From: Blastopirellula sp. J2-11
Lineage (GTDB): Bacteria; Planctomycetota; Planctomycetia; Pirellulales; Pirellulaceae
Length of the DNA: 64,000 nucleotides
Direction: 5' to 3'
Assembly: GCF_024584705.1 (NCBI RefSeq)
Contig: NZ_CP097384.1
Location: forward strand, 4,898,001 to 4,962,000
The translations under genes and the position numbers were made by a program. Positions 26,573 through 38,066 of this stretch are shown one piece after another. The notes under the pieces were generated by a model. The model was given only the letters and a program-made list of their open reading frames with translations. It had not been told where the DNA came from and ran no database searches. The first letter of the stretch is position 1. Every line of letters begins with the position of its first letter.

Positions 26573-27862
26573 TCAGGTCAAAGTCGCGATCAAATGATCC
26601 GCCTGGGCCGACTTCACAAGAACTCGTCGGAGATTTCCAACATCATCGGCCGCCCCTTCAAACGTGACCGGCGCATAGCGGCACGCGGTTCCCCGCACGA
26701 GGGCGCGGCCAGACTCGTCGGTCTCGGACGATTCGCCCAAGACTTCCAGCTGTCGCCCGACGAGCGAATCAAAATAGATTTGTCGAGACGCCGCTTCGAC
26801 GTCCGCCAGACGACGGCGGCGATCCGATTTCACGTCGCCGGGAATGTGATCCGGCATTTCCGCCGCAGGCGTTCCCTTGCGTGGACTAAACGGGAAGATA
26901 TGAATCTTCGAGAACCCCACTTCTCGCGACACCGCACAGGTCTCTTCGAACTCGGCTTCGGTTTCGCCGGGGAAGCCGACGATGATGTCGGTCGAGATCG
27001 CCGGCTGATCCAGACTGGTCTGCAGCAACTTGCAGCGATCGACAAATCGTTGCGCTCCCCAGCGACGACGCATCCGCCGTAACACTGAGTCCGATCCGCT
27101 TTGCATCGAGATATGCAAGTGAGGGCAAACGCGATCGGGAAACTCCCCCATTACCTCGATCAGCTCACGGGTCACCTCGGTCGCTTCGATACTGCTCATC
27201 CGAATACGAAAGTCGCCGTCCAGTTGCGCCAAACTTCGCACGAGATGCGCTAGACGCATCCATTCCGCTTTTGACTTGCCCCGATTTTGATCGACGCCGT
27301 AGTGCCCCAGATGAATTCCGGTCAGGACGATCTCACGAAAGCCGTTGTCGGCCAGACGAGCGGCTTCGGCGATGATCTCTTCGCTAGAGCGGCTGTACAT
27401 CTCCGGACGAACTGTCGGAATGATGCAAAACGTGCAGCGCAGCAGACATCCATCCTGCACCTTCACAAAGGCGCGATGGCGGTCGCCGAAAGTCGAGAGC
27501 CCCGTGGGAACGTCGATCACGCCAAAGCGACCCAATAAATCGGGAATTTCCCGCTTGTTCTCCACCACTTCGACGACATTTGGCAACACGGCCAGCTCTG
27601 CTGGAGCCCGGGTCGCGTAGCATCCCATGACGACAATTCGTGCGTCGGGATTGTCGCGCGCCAGTCGGCGAATGACCTGACGACTTTTCGAGTCCCCTTC
27701 GTTGGTGACTGTGCAAGTGTTCACGATACAGAGATCGGCCGGCTCTTCGGTAATCGCATCTCGATAGCCGGCGGTCACCAGACCTTCGCGGACAAGTTCT
27801 GTTTCGTACTGGTTGACTTTGCAGCCCAGCGTGACCGTTTTCAGTGCTTTTTCAGTCATCAT
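26573..27862 (-). CDS. mtaB: tRNA-t6A37 methylthiotransferase (MtaB-type radical SAM enzyme)
   Basis: 429 residues from ATG 27862 (the next codon is also ATG). The N-terminal UPF0004 domain holds three cluster Cys in LGCKVNQYE, VNTCTVT and VMGCYATR. The radical SAM core has CLLRCTFC (CxxxCxxC). A TRAM domain closes the protein (about 370-429, GRQLEVLGESSE). The short GCKVNQYE type and overall length fit MtaB rather than MiaB or RimO. It adds a methylthio group to t6A at position 37 of ANN-decoding tRNAs. The start has no evident Shine-Dalgarno. Confidence 0.92.
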   Translation of the reverse strand: MMTEKALKTVTLGCKVNQYETELVREGLVTAGYRDAITEEPADLCIVNTCTVTNEGDSKSRQVIRRLARDNPDARIVVMGCYATRAPAELAVLPNVVEVVENKREIPDLLGRFGVIDVPTGLSTFGDRHRAFVKVQDGCLLRCTFCIIPTVRPEMYSRSSEEIIAEAARLADNGFREIVLTGIHLGHYGVDQNRGKSKAEWMRLAHLVRSLAQLDGDFRIRMSSIEATEVTRELIEVMGEFPDRVCPHLHISMQSGSDSVLRRMRRRWGAQRFVDRCKLLQTSLDQPAISTDIIVGFPGETEAEFEETCAVSREVGFSKIHIFPFSPRKGTPAAEMPDHIPGDVKSDRRRRLADVEAASRQIYFDSLVGRQLEVLGESSETDESGRALVRGTACRYAPVTFEGAADDVGNLRRVLVKSAQADHLIATLT

Positions 27863-27941
27863 CGCCAACAAAATAACCGATCCCGCGCAGTGCGCGGATC
27901 GGTTCGGGTGAGATCGAATTGTTAAACAGGGAAATTTACGG

Positions 27942-28295
27942 CTATTCTATCGGTTCAATCGTCGCCGACATCGACCCTTTGGATCGGGCCATCAGCTCAT
28001 CCTTGCCGTAAGCGTGGATCTGGTCCCGCTTTAGCTCGGCATGTTCTCGCGTCGTGGTCAAACAGACGGCTCGTCCAGCCGCGTCAACCGTTTCGGCGAT
28101 TTTGAAACCCGCTTCGACCGGATGCCCGAACAAATCACGCATCATTAAAATGACGTAATCGTACGTATGGTCGTCATCGTTCCACAAAATCACGTTATAA
28201 CGTGGCTGCTTTTTCCGTTTGGTGTCATTTTTCGGTTTTGATTTAACCGTCGTCGCTTCCCAAGGGTCAGCGACAGCTGATTCGTTGTTCCCCAT
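27942..28295 (-). CDS. clpS: ATP-dependent Clp protease adaptor ClpS
   Basis: 117 residues: a ~35-residue polar, lysine-rich N-terminal tail, then the ClpS core with YNVILWNDDDHTYDYVI (the substrate pocket region), MMRDLFGHPVEAGFKIAETV and CLTTTREHAELKRDQIHAYG. It delivers N-end-rule substrates to ClpA/ClpC-type unfoldases. No clp gene is adjacent. It is divergent from the M20 dipeptidase gene across 183 bases. Confidence 0.95.
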   Translation of the reverse strand: MGNNESAVADPWEATTVKSKPKNDTKRKKQPRYNVILWNDDDHTYDYVILMMRDLFGHPVEAGFKIAETVDAAGRAVCLTTTREHAELKRDQIHAYGKDELMARSKGSMSATIEPIE

Positions 28296-28478
28296 GCTTT
28301 CCGTCCAAAGGTTCCAGGCGAATACGCGTAAACTTCACTCCTCCAACAGGTTCCCGCTGTGGGGTGTGGCATACTCGTAGCTGCGGCCTGCCATTATATT
28401 GTACCGCTGCCGTTTGCGGGAAGTAATTTTTGCGGTCGATCCAAGGACCGCCCATCTTTCAATTCACTCTGAGTATTC

Positions 28479-29858
28479 ATGTCTGAACTACAGACGTTTC
28501 TAACCGAAAATCGGTCGAAGTTTGAAGCCGATCTTTGCGAACTGCTCAAAATTCCCAGCGTCAGCACCGACAGCCGCTACAAAGCGGACGTTCGTGACGC
28601 CGCCGCATGGTTGCATCGGCAGTTTGACCAACTTGGCTTTGAAACGAAAATTTTTGAAACGCCAGGGCACCCAATCGTCTATGCCGAGAGCCCGGCTGTA
28701 CCGGGCGCACCCGTCGCGCTGGTCTATGGACATTATGACGTGCAGCCGCCGGAGCCGCTCGAAGAATGGAAGAGCCCTCCATTTGAACCGACTATCCGCG
28801 ACGGCAATATCTACGCTCGCGGCGCTACCGATGACAAAGGGCAAATGCTGACGCATGTAAAAAGCGTCGAAGCTTGGATTAAATCGGTCGGTAAACTCCC
28901 GCTTCAGGTCAAGTTCCTGATCGAAGGGGAAGAAGAGATCGGCAGCGAACATCTGACGCCGTTCATCCAAGAACACGATGACCTACTCGAGTGCGACGTC
29001 GTCGTCATCAGCGACACGAGCCAATTTGGTCCTGGCCAGCCGGCGATCACCTATGGATTGAAGGGAATCGCCTATTACGAGCTGAAATTGTTCGGCCCGA
29101 AGCAAGACCTGCACAGCGGCACGTTTGGCGGAGCCGTCACCAATCCGGCCAACACGCTGAGCAAAATGCTCTCGTCGCTGATTGACGAGAAAGGCAAAGT
29201 CCAAGTCCCCGGCTTTTATGACGATGTCGATCCGCTGACCGACGAAGAACGAAATCAGTTTGGATCGCTCGACTTCAGCGACGCCGACTTCATGCGTTCG
29301 ATCGGCGTCGAAGGACTCACCGGCGAATCCGGCTATTCGACGCTCGAACGTCGCTGGACCCGGCCGACGTTTGACATCAACGGCATCACGTCAGGCTACC
29401 AAGGGGAAGGCGCCAAAACGGTTCTTCCCGCCAAAGCGTCGGCCAAATTCAGTTTTCGCCTGGTTCCGCATCAAGATCCTGCCCAGTTGTCCGAGTCGCT
29501 CAAAACGCATCTCGAAGCGCTTGTTCCTCCCGGCATTCGGATGGAACTGATCGATTTCCACGGCGCCCCCGGCTTTGTCGTGCCGTTGGACAGTCCCTAC
29601 ATGACGGCCGCGGCCGCGGCGATTGAAAAGGGATTTGGCCGTCCGCCGGTCTTTATTCGCGAAGGGGGCTCGATTCCGATCGTGACCAGCTTTGTCGAAC
29701 AGTTGGGCGTCGACGTCCTGCTGCTTGGCTGGGGACTCAACGACGACAACACGCACAGCCCCAACGAAAAATTCTGCCTGGCCGACTACCATCGCGGTAT
29801 CAAGGCCAGCGCCGCACTTTGGCACACGCTGAGCAAAATCACCCCGAACCAAGCCTAA
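28479..29858 (+). CDS. M20 family metallo-dipeptidase
   Basis: 459 residues without a signal peptide, so cytoplasmic. Metal ligands and catalytic residues are seen in VYGHYDVQPPEP (about 84-95), ARGATDDKGQML (about 117), LIEGEEEIGSEHL (about 152) and the C-terminal LGWGLNDDNTHSPNEKF. The lid domain has DLHSGTFGGAVTNP. It belongs to the CNDP/dipeptidase branch of M20, which cleaves di- and tripeptides after uptake and complements the Opp importer encoded earlier in the window. It lies 22 bases before serS and the two are probably one transcript. Confidence 0.93.
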   Translation: MSELQTFLTENRSKFEADLCELLKIPSVSTDSRYKADVRDAAAWLHRQFDQLGFETKIFETPGHPIVYAESPAVPGAPVALVYGHYDVQPPEPLEEWKSPPFEPTIRDGNIYARGATDDKGQMLTHVKSVEAWIKSVGKLPLQVKFLIEGEEEIGSEHLTPFIQEHDDLLECDVVVISDTSQFGPGQPAITYGLKGIAYYELKLFGPKQDLHSGTFGGAVTNPANTLSKMLSSLIDEKGKVQVPGFYDDVDPLTDEERNQFGSLDFSDADFMRSIGVEGLTGESGYSTLERRWTRPTFDINGITSGYQGEGAKTVLPAKASAKFSFRLVPHQDPAQLSESLKTHLEALVPPGIRMELIDFHGAPGFVVPLDSPYMTAAAAAIEKGFGRPPVFIREGGSIPIVTSFVEQLGVDVLLLGWGLNDDNTHSPNEKFCLADYHRGIKASAALWHTLSKITPNQA

Positions 29859-29880
29859 CTTTCCCCGATCTGTCTATATC

Positions 29881-31161
29881 ATGCTCGACCGTAAGTTCGT
29901 ACTCGACAACGTCGATCTCGTTCAAGAAAACTGCCGACTCCGCGGTGTTGACGCCGACGTAGCCAAAGTGGCTGCGCTCGAAACAGCCCGTCGTCAAAAG
30001 CAGCAAGAGACCGAGGATTTCAACCGTCGCGCCAACGAGACCAGCAAATTGATCGGCAAGGCCTCGGCCGAGGAACGACCGCAGATCATCGAAGAAGGTC
30101 GCAAGCTGCGCGAAGAGAAAGACGCCGCACAGAAGGAAGTCGATCGTCTCGACGCCGAGATCGTCGATCTGCTGCGGTTGATCCCCAATCTGACGCATCC
30201 GGCCGCGCCGATCGGCGCCGATGACCAGGCGAATCTCGAACTACGCCGCGGCAAAACCGAGCCCCGCAAGTTTGATTTCAAAGTGCTCGATCATGTCGAG
30301 TTGGGCGAAAATCTCGATCTGATCGACTTTGAATCAGGCGCCCAAGTCGCCGGCGCCGGGTTCTACTTCTTGAAAAACGAAGCGGTGCTGCTGGAACTGG
30401 CCCTGCAGCGGTACGTCCTCGAAATCCTCATGAAAGAGGGCTTCACGCCGACCATCACGCCCGATCTGGCTCGGACCGAAATTTTACATGGCGTCGGATT
30501 TATTCCGCGCGGCCCCGAGACCCAGATTTATAGCGTCGAAAATACCGACCTGAACCTGGTCGCGACGGCCGAGATCACCTTGGGCGGCATGAACGCCGGC
30601 AAAGTGCTGGAAGCGGAAGATCTGCCGAAACTTTATTGCGGCATGAGTCACTGCTACCGAACCGAAGCAGGCTCGGCCGGTCGCGCCTCGCGCGGGCTCT
30701 ATCGGGTCCACCAATTCACCAAGGTCGAAATGTTCGCGTTTACGCTGCCGGATCAAAGCGACGCGACGCTCGATAAATTCTGCGATCTGGAATGCCAGAT
30801 CTTCGATGGACTTGGCATCCCCTACCGCGTTGTTGACACGGCGACCGGTGACTTAGGGGGCCCCGCCTATCGAAAATTTGACCTGGAGGCTTGGATGCCG
30901 GGCCGCGGCGAAGCCGGCGAATGGGGCGAAGTGACCAGCACGTCGAACTGCACTGACTATCAAGCGCGGCGGCTCAACATTCGCTACAGAACCAAAGGGG
31001 AGAAGGGAACGCAGTTCGCCCACACCCTGAACGGCACCGCGATCGCGATCAGTCGCGGGATTATCGCCGTGCTGGAGAACTATCAACAGGCCGATGGGTC
31101 GATTGAGATCCCCGAGGTTTTACGCTCTTTCATGGGCGTCGATAAGATCGCCGCGAAGTGA
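29881..31161 (+). CDS. serS: Seryl-tRNA synthetase
   Basis: 426 residues, normal length. It has the N-terminal long coiled-coil arm (about 30-105) that binds the tRNA-Ser variable arm and a class II catalytic core with motif 2 CYRTEAGSAGRASRGLYRVH and motif 3 LNGTAIAISRGIIAVLENYQ. It charges tRNA-Ser with serine. It follows the dipeptidase gene closely. The next gene, ppdK, has its own promoter candidate and leader. Confidence 0.97.
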   Translation: MLDRKFVLDNVDLVQENCRLRGVDADVAKVAALETARRQKQQETEDFNRRANETSKLIGKASAEERPQIIEEGRKLREEKDAAQKEVDRLDAEIVDLLRLIPNLTHPAAPIGADDQANLELRRGKTEPRKFDFKVLDHVELGENLDLIDFESGAQVAGAGFYFLKNEAVLLELALQRYVLEILMKEGFTPTITPDLARTEILHGVGFIPRGPETQIYSVENTDLNLVATAEITLGGMNAGKVLEAEDLPKLYCGMSHCYRTEAGSAGRASRGLYRVHQFTKVEMFAFTLPDQSDATLDKFCDLECQIFDGLGIPYRVVDTATGDLGGPAYRKFDLEAWMPGRGEAGEWGEVTSTSNCTDYQARRLNIRYRTKGEKGTQFAHTLNGTAIAISRGIIAVLENYQQADGSIEIPEVLRSFMGVDKIAAK

Positions 31162-31213
31162 AAACCAGGGCGTTTTCGGGCAAAAAACTGACGCGGGCAC
31201 ATCTCTTGTGTAC

Positions 31214-31242
31214 TTGACGCTCGAAAGAAGCCTCCATTACAT
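31214..31242 (+). promoter_or_regulatory. Candidate sigma70-type promoter for ppdK
   Basis: TTGACG at 31214-31219 and TTACAT at 31237-31242 are separated by 17 bases. The start codon is about 145 bases further on, leaving a sizeable 5' leader. Pattern match only. Confidence 0.4.
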
Positions 31243-31388
31243 TGCTGGCTTTGTCTAGCTTGCAGATACCGATCTGTGGTAGGTGAACGCGCCCCTAACA
31301 GGCGTAATCTCCCTCGATCGCGACCATACAAAGCGGAATTTTCCCCACACACGCATCGTGCAACTCAACGTACAGAAGGTTTGAAAAG

Positions 31389-34070
<2,682 letters not shown>

Positions 34071-34112
34071 GTCAAACGCGGCCCGAGGCCGTTTTGATCG
34101 AATCCATCCAGA

Positions 34113-34144
34113 GGCCGTGAGCAGTTTGCTCACGGCCTTTTTTT
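34113..34144 (+). terminator. Intrinsic terminator of ppdK
   Basis: An 11-bp stem (GGCCGTGAGCA / TGCTCACGGCC) with a 3-base loop is followed by seven to eight T, about 40 bases after the stop. Confidence 0.9.
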
Positions 34145-34159
34145 GTGGAGACGCTATTC

Positions 34160-34501
34160 CTCGTAGCCCGAAGCGCGAGTTTTGAGGTTGCGCAATTTGG
34201 CCTGGTTGGCCGCGATAGCTCCGCTATCGGGGCCGACGAAGTCGGTAGGAGGCATTGAGCCGCGGTCGGACCTGACAACGGTGGTTGCCGCGCAGTTTGA
34301 AATGGCGAAATGGCCTCGAACTGCTTACCAGGAACCAATGCCTCTTACAGCTGCGCCGCCCCGATAGCGGAGCTATCGCGGCCAACCAGGGAAAGAGCGC
34401 AACCTGAAAAAGCGCGAGCGCGGGAAATGCGGTTGGCTACTTCGATCCGCCTTTGAGTCGCCGAGCGATTTTCCCTCGCTCGCGCATCGGGATACGAAGA
34501 G
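34160..34501. repeat. Composite inverted-repeat element, family R3 (MITE-like)
   Basis: Ends TCGTAGCCCGAAGCGCGAG (34161-34179) and GCGCATCGGGATACGAAGA (about 34482-34500) are imperfect terminal inverted repeats. Inside are inverted copies of TGGTTGGCCGCGATAGCTCC (near 34200 and 34365-34384) and a second hairpin of the GCGCGAGCG-GGGAAATGCGG type (34412-34485). It fills the gap between ppdK and lpxA; no gene is supported. Relatives are at 39759-39854, 48372-48524 and 58030-58137. Confidence 0.75.
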
Positions 34502-34519
34502 AGATGATCGTGCGATTTT

Positions 34520-35398
34520 CTAACCGGCTTGGCGAACGTTGATCTTTTCGCCTTGATCGGGCTGATCGCCTGGCATCACGCGTAGTTTGACCGGATCGTT
34601 GATCGGGCGTTGGCGACCGCGACTGCGAGCTTGGATGAAGCCTCGCTTGCTGGGCGCCAGGAACGTATGAAAATGTTCCGCGGCGCGACCCGAGAATTCC
34701 ATCCGGATTCGCTCAAGCGACTCGCCGTTGGTTAGGTTCGAGCGATACAGGATGCGGTACGCTTTTTTCAATTCGCGAATCGCTTCGGCGTCAAAGCCGT
34801 TGCGTTTCAGTCCGACCAAATTCAAGCCCACGACCAGGCTCGAACAGCCGTCGACTGTCACGTAGGGGGGAACGTCTTGCACGACGTGCGCTTGTCCGCC
34901 CACCATGGCGAAACGGCCGACGCGGCAAAACTGGTGGATCGCGACGGCGCCAGAGACATAGGCGCGATCTTCGATCACCACGTGCCCAGCGACGAGCGAA
35001 TTGTTGGTCAGAATAACGTTGTTGCCGATGTTGCTATCGTGGCCGATGTGAGCCTGAACCATCAGTAAGCAGTCGTTGCCGACAACCGTCGTTTCGCCGG
35101 CATTCAAGGCGCGGTGGATTGTAACAAACTCGCGAATCTGATTCCGATCACCGACAGCCACGCGGCCAGAAAGTTCGGGTGCACGAATGTGCTGGGCGGC
35201 GCCGCCAATGACAGCATGATCCCAGATGCGATTGTCGCAGCCGACGCTCGAGCCCGATTTGATGGTGACAAAGGACTCCAGTCGACAGCGATCTCCTACC
35301 TCCACGCCGGCTTCGATGACGCAAAATGGTCCGATTTGAACATCAGCGCCCAGGCGAGCCTGGGGCGATATGACCGCGGTCGGGTGGATCTCTGTCAC
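34520..35398 (-). CDS. lpxA: Acyl-ACP-UDP-N-acetylglucosamine O-acyltransferase
   Basis: 292 residues from GTG 35398, chosen because AAAGGA lies 6 bases upstream and the family starts at TEIHPTAVI. The left-handed beta-helix hexapeptide repeats run to about residue 190 (IHPTAVISPQARLGADVQIGP ...), with the catalytic His in SLVAGHVVIEDRAYVSG, and the C-terminal helical domain follows. It is the first step of lipid A synthesis, on UDP-GlcNAc. The protein is about 30 residues longer than typical LpxA because of a basic tail after the helical domain (ARSRGRQRPINDP...). No other lpx gene is adjacent. Confidence 0.94.
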   Translation of the reverse strand: MTEIHPTAVISPQARLGADVQIGPFCVIEAGVEVGDRCRLESFVTIKSGSSVGCDNRIWDHAVIGGAAQHIRAPELSGRVAVGDRNQIREFVTIHRALNAGETTVVGNDCLLMVQAHIGHDSNIGNNVILTNNSLVAGHVVIEDRAYVSGAVAIHQFCRVGRFAMVGGQAHVVQDVPPYVTVDGCSSLVVGLNLVGLKRNGFDAEAIRELKKAYRILYRSNLTNGESLERIRMEFSGRAAEHFHTFLAPSKRGFIQARSRGRQRPINDPVKLRVMPGDQPDQGEKINVRQAG

Positions 35399-35595
35399 AG
35401 CAAATCCTTTTGCTGATGGAAGTTGTATTGCCCTCGCTGCGGCCCTTGATAGCAATCCTTGCCAACGGAGCCGAGCTTATTCACTTCCCCGGTATATCGA
35501 CGAACTGGAGGCGAGAGAATCGCGCAAAACGTCCTAACCCGCGAAATCTCCTCGGTTTTACCCCGAAAGGCGTGCCTGCGTGAAGACCAAAATGA

Positions 35596-36186
35596 TCAAC
35601 CCAGCAGCACTCCAATCAGAATTAGTCCGCTCAAGATCAAAAGCGGCAAGCCGTTTAAGACCATTCCCACGATCGCCCAGCCTTTGCCAGAACCCGGCAA
35701 TAAAACGCCGATCCCTCCGACGATCAGTCCCGCTAGCATGACGACAAAGTTAAAACAAAAACTGAGTCCAATGGCGAGCAATACGGCCTCCGTCGGTTCT
35801 CCTCCGCCTTGATTTTCTTGGATCACCATAAAGACCACATAGCCAAAGAATCCCAGCAACAGCAACCACGACAGCGTTCCCAAACCGCACGAGACCATCC
35901 CCAGCCATCTCGCTGTTGAGGATCCGCTGTCATTGATGACGCGAACATCGGCTCGCGGCGAAGCGTAGGGAGAAGGCTCCGGTTCTAAGTCCCGAAAATC
36001 TCCATATTGATTGCCGCTTCCGCCGCGGAGCATCCTCTGCAATTCGGGGAAGTCACGGGCGCGGCGCCAATCATCGGTCCCTTCCAGACGAACCGGCGTC
36101 GATTCTGAAATCGGCTGCGATTCAAGCTGAAAGCGAGAAAAAGGGCCGCGCTGTTCGCCGCCGATCTGGAGGTAATACTCGCTCAT
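35596..36186 (-). CDS. Membrane protein with N-terminal GYF-like (DUF4339) domain
   Basis: 196 residues from ATG 36186; the frame is open 53 codons further, but the domain begins at SEYYLQIGGEQRGPFS. The first ~45 residues match the GYF_2 pattern (YY-x-x-x-G-x-x-x-GP-[FY]). A Ser/Pro-rich linker is followed by three or four membrane helices (about 96-116, 128-155, 165-195) rich in Gly and Leu. Such proteins are common in planctomycetes, function unknown. It is divergent from the small TPR gene. Confidence 0.78.
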   Translation of the reverse strand: MSEYYLQIGGEQRGPFSRFQLESQPISESTPVRLEGTDDWRRARDFPELQRMLRGGSGNQYGDFRDLEPEPSPYASPRADVRVINDSGSSTARWLGMVSCGLGTLSWLLLLGFFGYVVFMVIQENQGGGEPTEAVLLAIGLSFCFNFVVMLAGLIVGGIGVLLPGSGKGWAIVGMVLNGLPLLILSGLILIGVLLG

Positions 36187-36351
36187 TTTTTGCGTCGCCG
36201 ATCCAATCAGGTTAGCGCTAACTCCTGGCTGCGAAACGCCAATGTACTGAAGTTCACCGCTGGTTGCACGCCTGGGAATTCGCCGAAAATCACGTATAAT
36301 TCGAAGAAGTTGACCCAATCGTCGATTCCAACCCTGCCAGAGCATTTCCTT

Positions 36352-36684
36352 ATGTCGACCGCAAAAGAACTATACAAAGCCGGCGAGAGCCTCAAAGACG
36401 CTGGCAAGTTGGACGAAGCCGCCGCCCAGTACGAAGCGGCGATCGCCGTCGATCCAAGTCACGTCCTCTCTCACATGGCGCTCTCAATCGTCTACCAAAA
36501 GTTAGACAAGCACGCCGCGGCGGTCGAACATGCCGAGAAAGTCTGCGAGCTCGAGCCGACCGATCCGTTTAACTTCACCGCCCTGTCGGTGACCTACCAA
36601 CGCGCCTTCGAGGGAACTCGCGATCCGATGTTCATCCAAAAGGCCGAAGAAGCCAAATATCGCGCCGACATGGCGCGCGGTTAA
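36352..36684 (+). CDS. Small tetratricopeptide-repeat protein
   Basis: 110 residues from ATG 36352. Two TPR units are readable: AKELYKAGESLKDAGKLDEAAAQYEAAIAVDPSHVLSHMALSIVYQ and KHAAAVEHAEKVCELEPTD-type residues (about 4-80), followed by a third degenerate helix pair. No signal peptide. Likely a protein-protein adaptor with an unknown partner. Convergent with the KaiC-like gene across an R1 palindrome. Confidence 0.8.
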   Translation: MSTAKELYKAGESLKDAGKLDEAAAQYEAAIAVDPSHVLSHMALSIVYQKLDKHAAAVEHAEKVCELEPTDPFNFTALSVTYQRAFEGTRDPMFIQKAEEAKYRADMARG

Positions 36685-36703
36685 TAAGCCGTTCAACTTT
36701 CGT

Positions 36704-36730
36704 GCGCCACGGCTCTGTGAGCCGTGGCGC
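36704..36730. repeat. R1-family palindrome between convergent genes
   Basis: A 12-bp perfect stem (GCGCCACGGCTC / GAGCCGTGGCGC) with a 3-base loop. The core is the same as in each arm of the 12206-12285 element, and it is again placed between two convergent genes. Confidence 0.85.
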
Positions 36731-36741
36731 ATGCATACGTG

Positions 36742-37620
36742 CTACCCTTCAAAATGCAGACCGGCGTCGTCGATCGTGTACGGAACAATTTCGTCGGTCA
36801 CGGCGCTGCCGCGATGTTTGGGTACGTACATCGCGCGGCGTAATTTTCGCCCATCCATGAACTTGCCCAGATAGATGATCGTGTTCGCGCCCGAGAGGAT
36901 GTCTCCCTCGTCGAGCGGCCGCGAGATCAAGTCATCCAGCATCGCTTCTTTCGACGTCTGCAACAGCATGCATCCCACCTGCGCCGGATCGTACGCTTGA
37001 CGCTCCGCTTCGGCGGCATGCTCGCGAAACTTTTGGCGAAACAGATCTCTGGCGACCCACATCGGATCCTTGCGCATAACCTGGTGATAGACGTACTCGA
37101 ACAGATTGAACTGGATCGATTCGCTCGGCGTGTCGACCGGTTCGATTCCATCAATCACGACCCGGCGTGAACCGCGACAAAGATTGCCGTAGAGAAAACC
37201 GATTGTCGTCGCCAATTTTTCGTTCAACTCTCCTTGCCACTCGTGCCAGGCGTCCCAATCGAGATCGCGTTTGGTGACCCGCTTGCCGGCATAGTCAAAG
37301 ACGTGCAGGAAGTTGCCATAGTCGGCCTCGGTCGCAAAGAAGTCTTCGAGATTCGGCTTGGCCTGGGAGTCGCAGCGCGTCAGTTTCCAATCGACCATCC
37401 GCTGCGCGTAAGCGGCGTGATTCTGCGAGTCGCCGCGCGAGCTCATGTCAAAGAAGACGCCGCTCTTTCCTTCCGCGGCGACGCCGGCATGCGCGAAATG
37501 GACGCCCAGTTGCGTCTTCCCAATTCCAGTCGCGCCGACGACAACCGTCAGCGTGCCAGGGACGAGCCCTCCCCCCAATAGTTCATCCAATCCCGGAGCG
37601 CCGGTCGTTTGTCGCTGCAT
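36742..37620 (-). CDS. KaiC-like RecA-fold ATPase, single domain
   Basis: 292 residues. TTGAPGLDELLGGGLVPGT is the KaiC/RadA-type opening, Walker A is GATGIGKT at 29-36 and a Walker B-like string is RRVVIDGIE at about 165. The C-terminal half is less conserved and contains LLQTSKEAMLDDLISRPLDEGD and a YLGKFMDGRKLRRAMYVPKHRG strand pair like the KaiC arginine-finger region. It is a single RecA domain, so not a clock KaiC, and it lacks KaiA/KaiB neighbours. Probably cytoplasmic; function unknown. The 40-bp tandem array starts 180 bases upstream of its start codon. Confidence 0.85.
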   Translation of the reverse strand: MQRQTTGAPGLDELLGGGLVPGTLTVVVGATGIGKTQLGVHFAHAGVAAEGKSGVFFDMSSRGDSQNHAAYAQRMVDWKLTRCDSQAKPNLEDFFATEADYGNFLHVFDYAGKRVTKRDLDWDAWHEWQGELNEKLATTIGFLYGNLCRGSRRVVIDGIEPVDTPSESIQFNLFEYVYHQVMRKDPMWVARDLFRQKFREHAAEAERQAYDPAQVGCMLLQTSKEAMLDDLISRPLDEGDILSGANTIIYLGKFMDGRKLRRAMYVPKHRGSAVTDEIVPYTIDDAGLHFEG

Positions 37621-37801
37621 CGTTCGCTTTCGTAGGTCGAGGGGGTCGCGTAAGAGATTGCTCCGATTCTCAACAGGCGCCGCCGGAGCGTCAATCGCCC
37701 CCTCAGATGCCCCCCTTTCCCATGTCAGAAAAGAATCGAAGTGATTCCAGTCGCGTGCTCCAGGTTAATTTAGGTAGCTTAGCGATCTCGCCTGATATCC
37801 A

Positions 37802-38066
37802 AGTTGGACAGGACAACCAGACCGCCCAGTTTTCTCGCCCGAAAGGTTGGACAGGATCGGACCGCCTAGTTTTCTCGCCCGAAAGGTTGGACAGGATCGG
37901 ACTGCCTAGTTTTCTCGCCCAAAAGGTTGGACAGGATCGGACTGCCTAGTTTTCTCGCCCGAAAGGTTGGACAGGATCGGACTGCCTAGTTTTCTCGCCC
38001 GAAAGGTTGGACAGGACCGGACTGCCCAGTTTTCTCGCCCGAAAGGTTGGACAGGACCGGATCGTT
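37802..38066. repeat. Tandem array of a 40-bp unit, about 6.5 copies
   Basis: The string TTGGACAGGA recurs at 37804, 37847, 37887, 37927, 37967, 38007 and 38047; spacing is 40 bases except 43 for the first. Each unit continues with TCGGACTGCCTAGTTTTCTC and GCCCGAAAG, with single-base variants (CCTAG/CCCAG, GATCGG/GACCGG). The first unit differs after GGACA and the last is cut off. Because 40 is not a multiple of three, no stable protein can be encoded. The following 270 bases to 38338 have no supported gene. Confidence 0.95.

Noticed and set aside
37802-38066. Possible CRISPR array
   Set aside because: The 40-bp units follow each other without unique spacers and no cas genes are present, so it is a simple tandem repeat.
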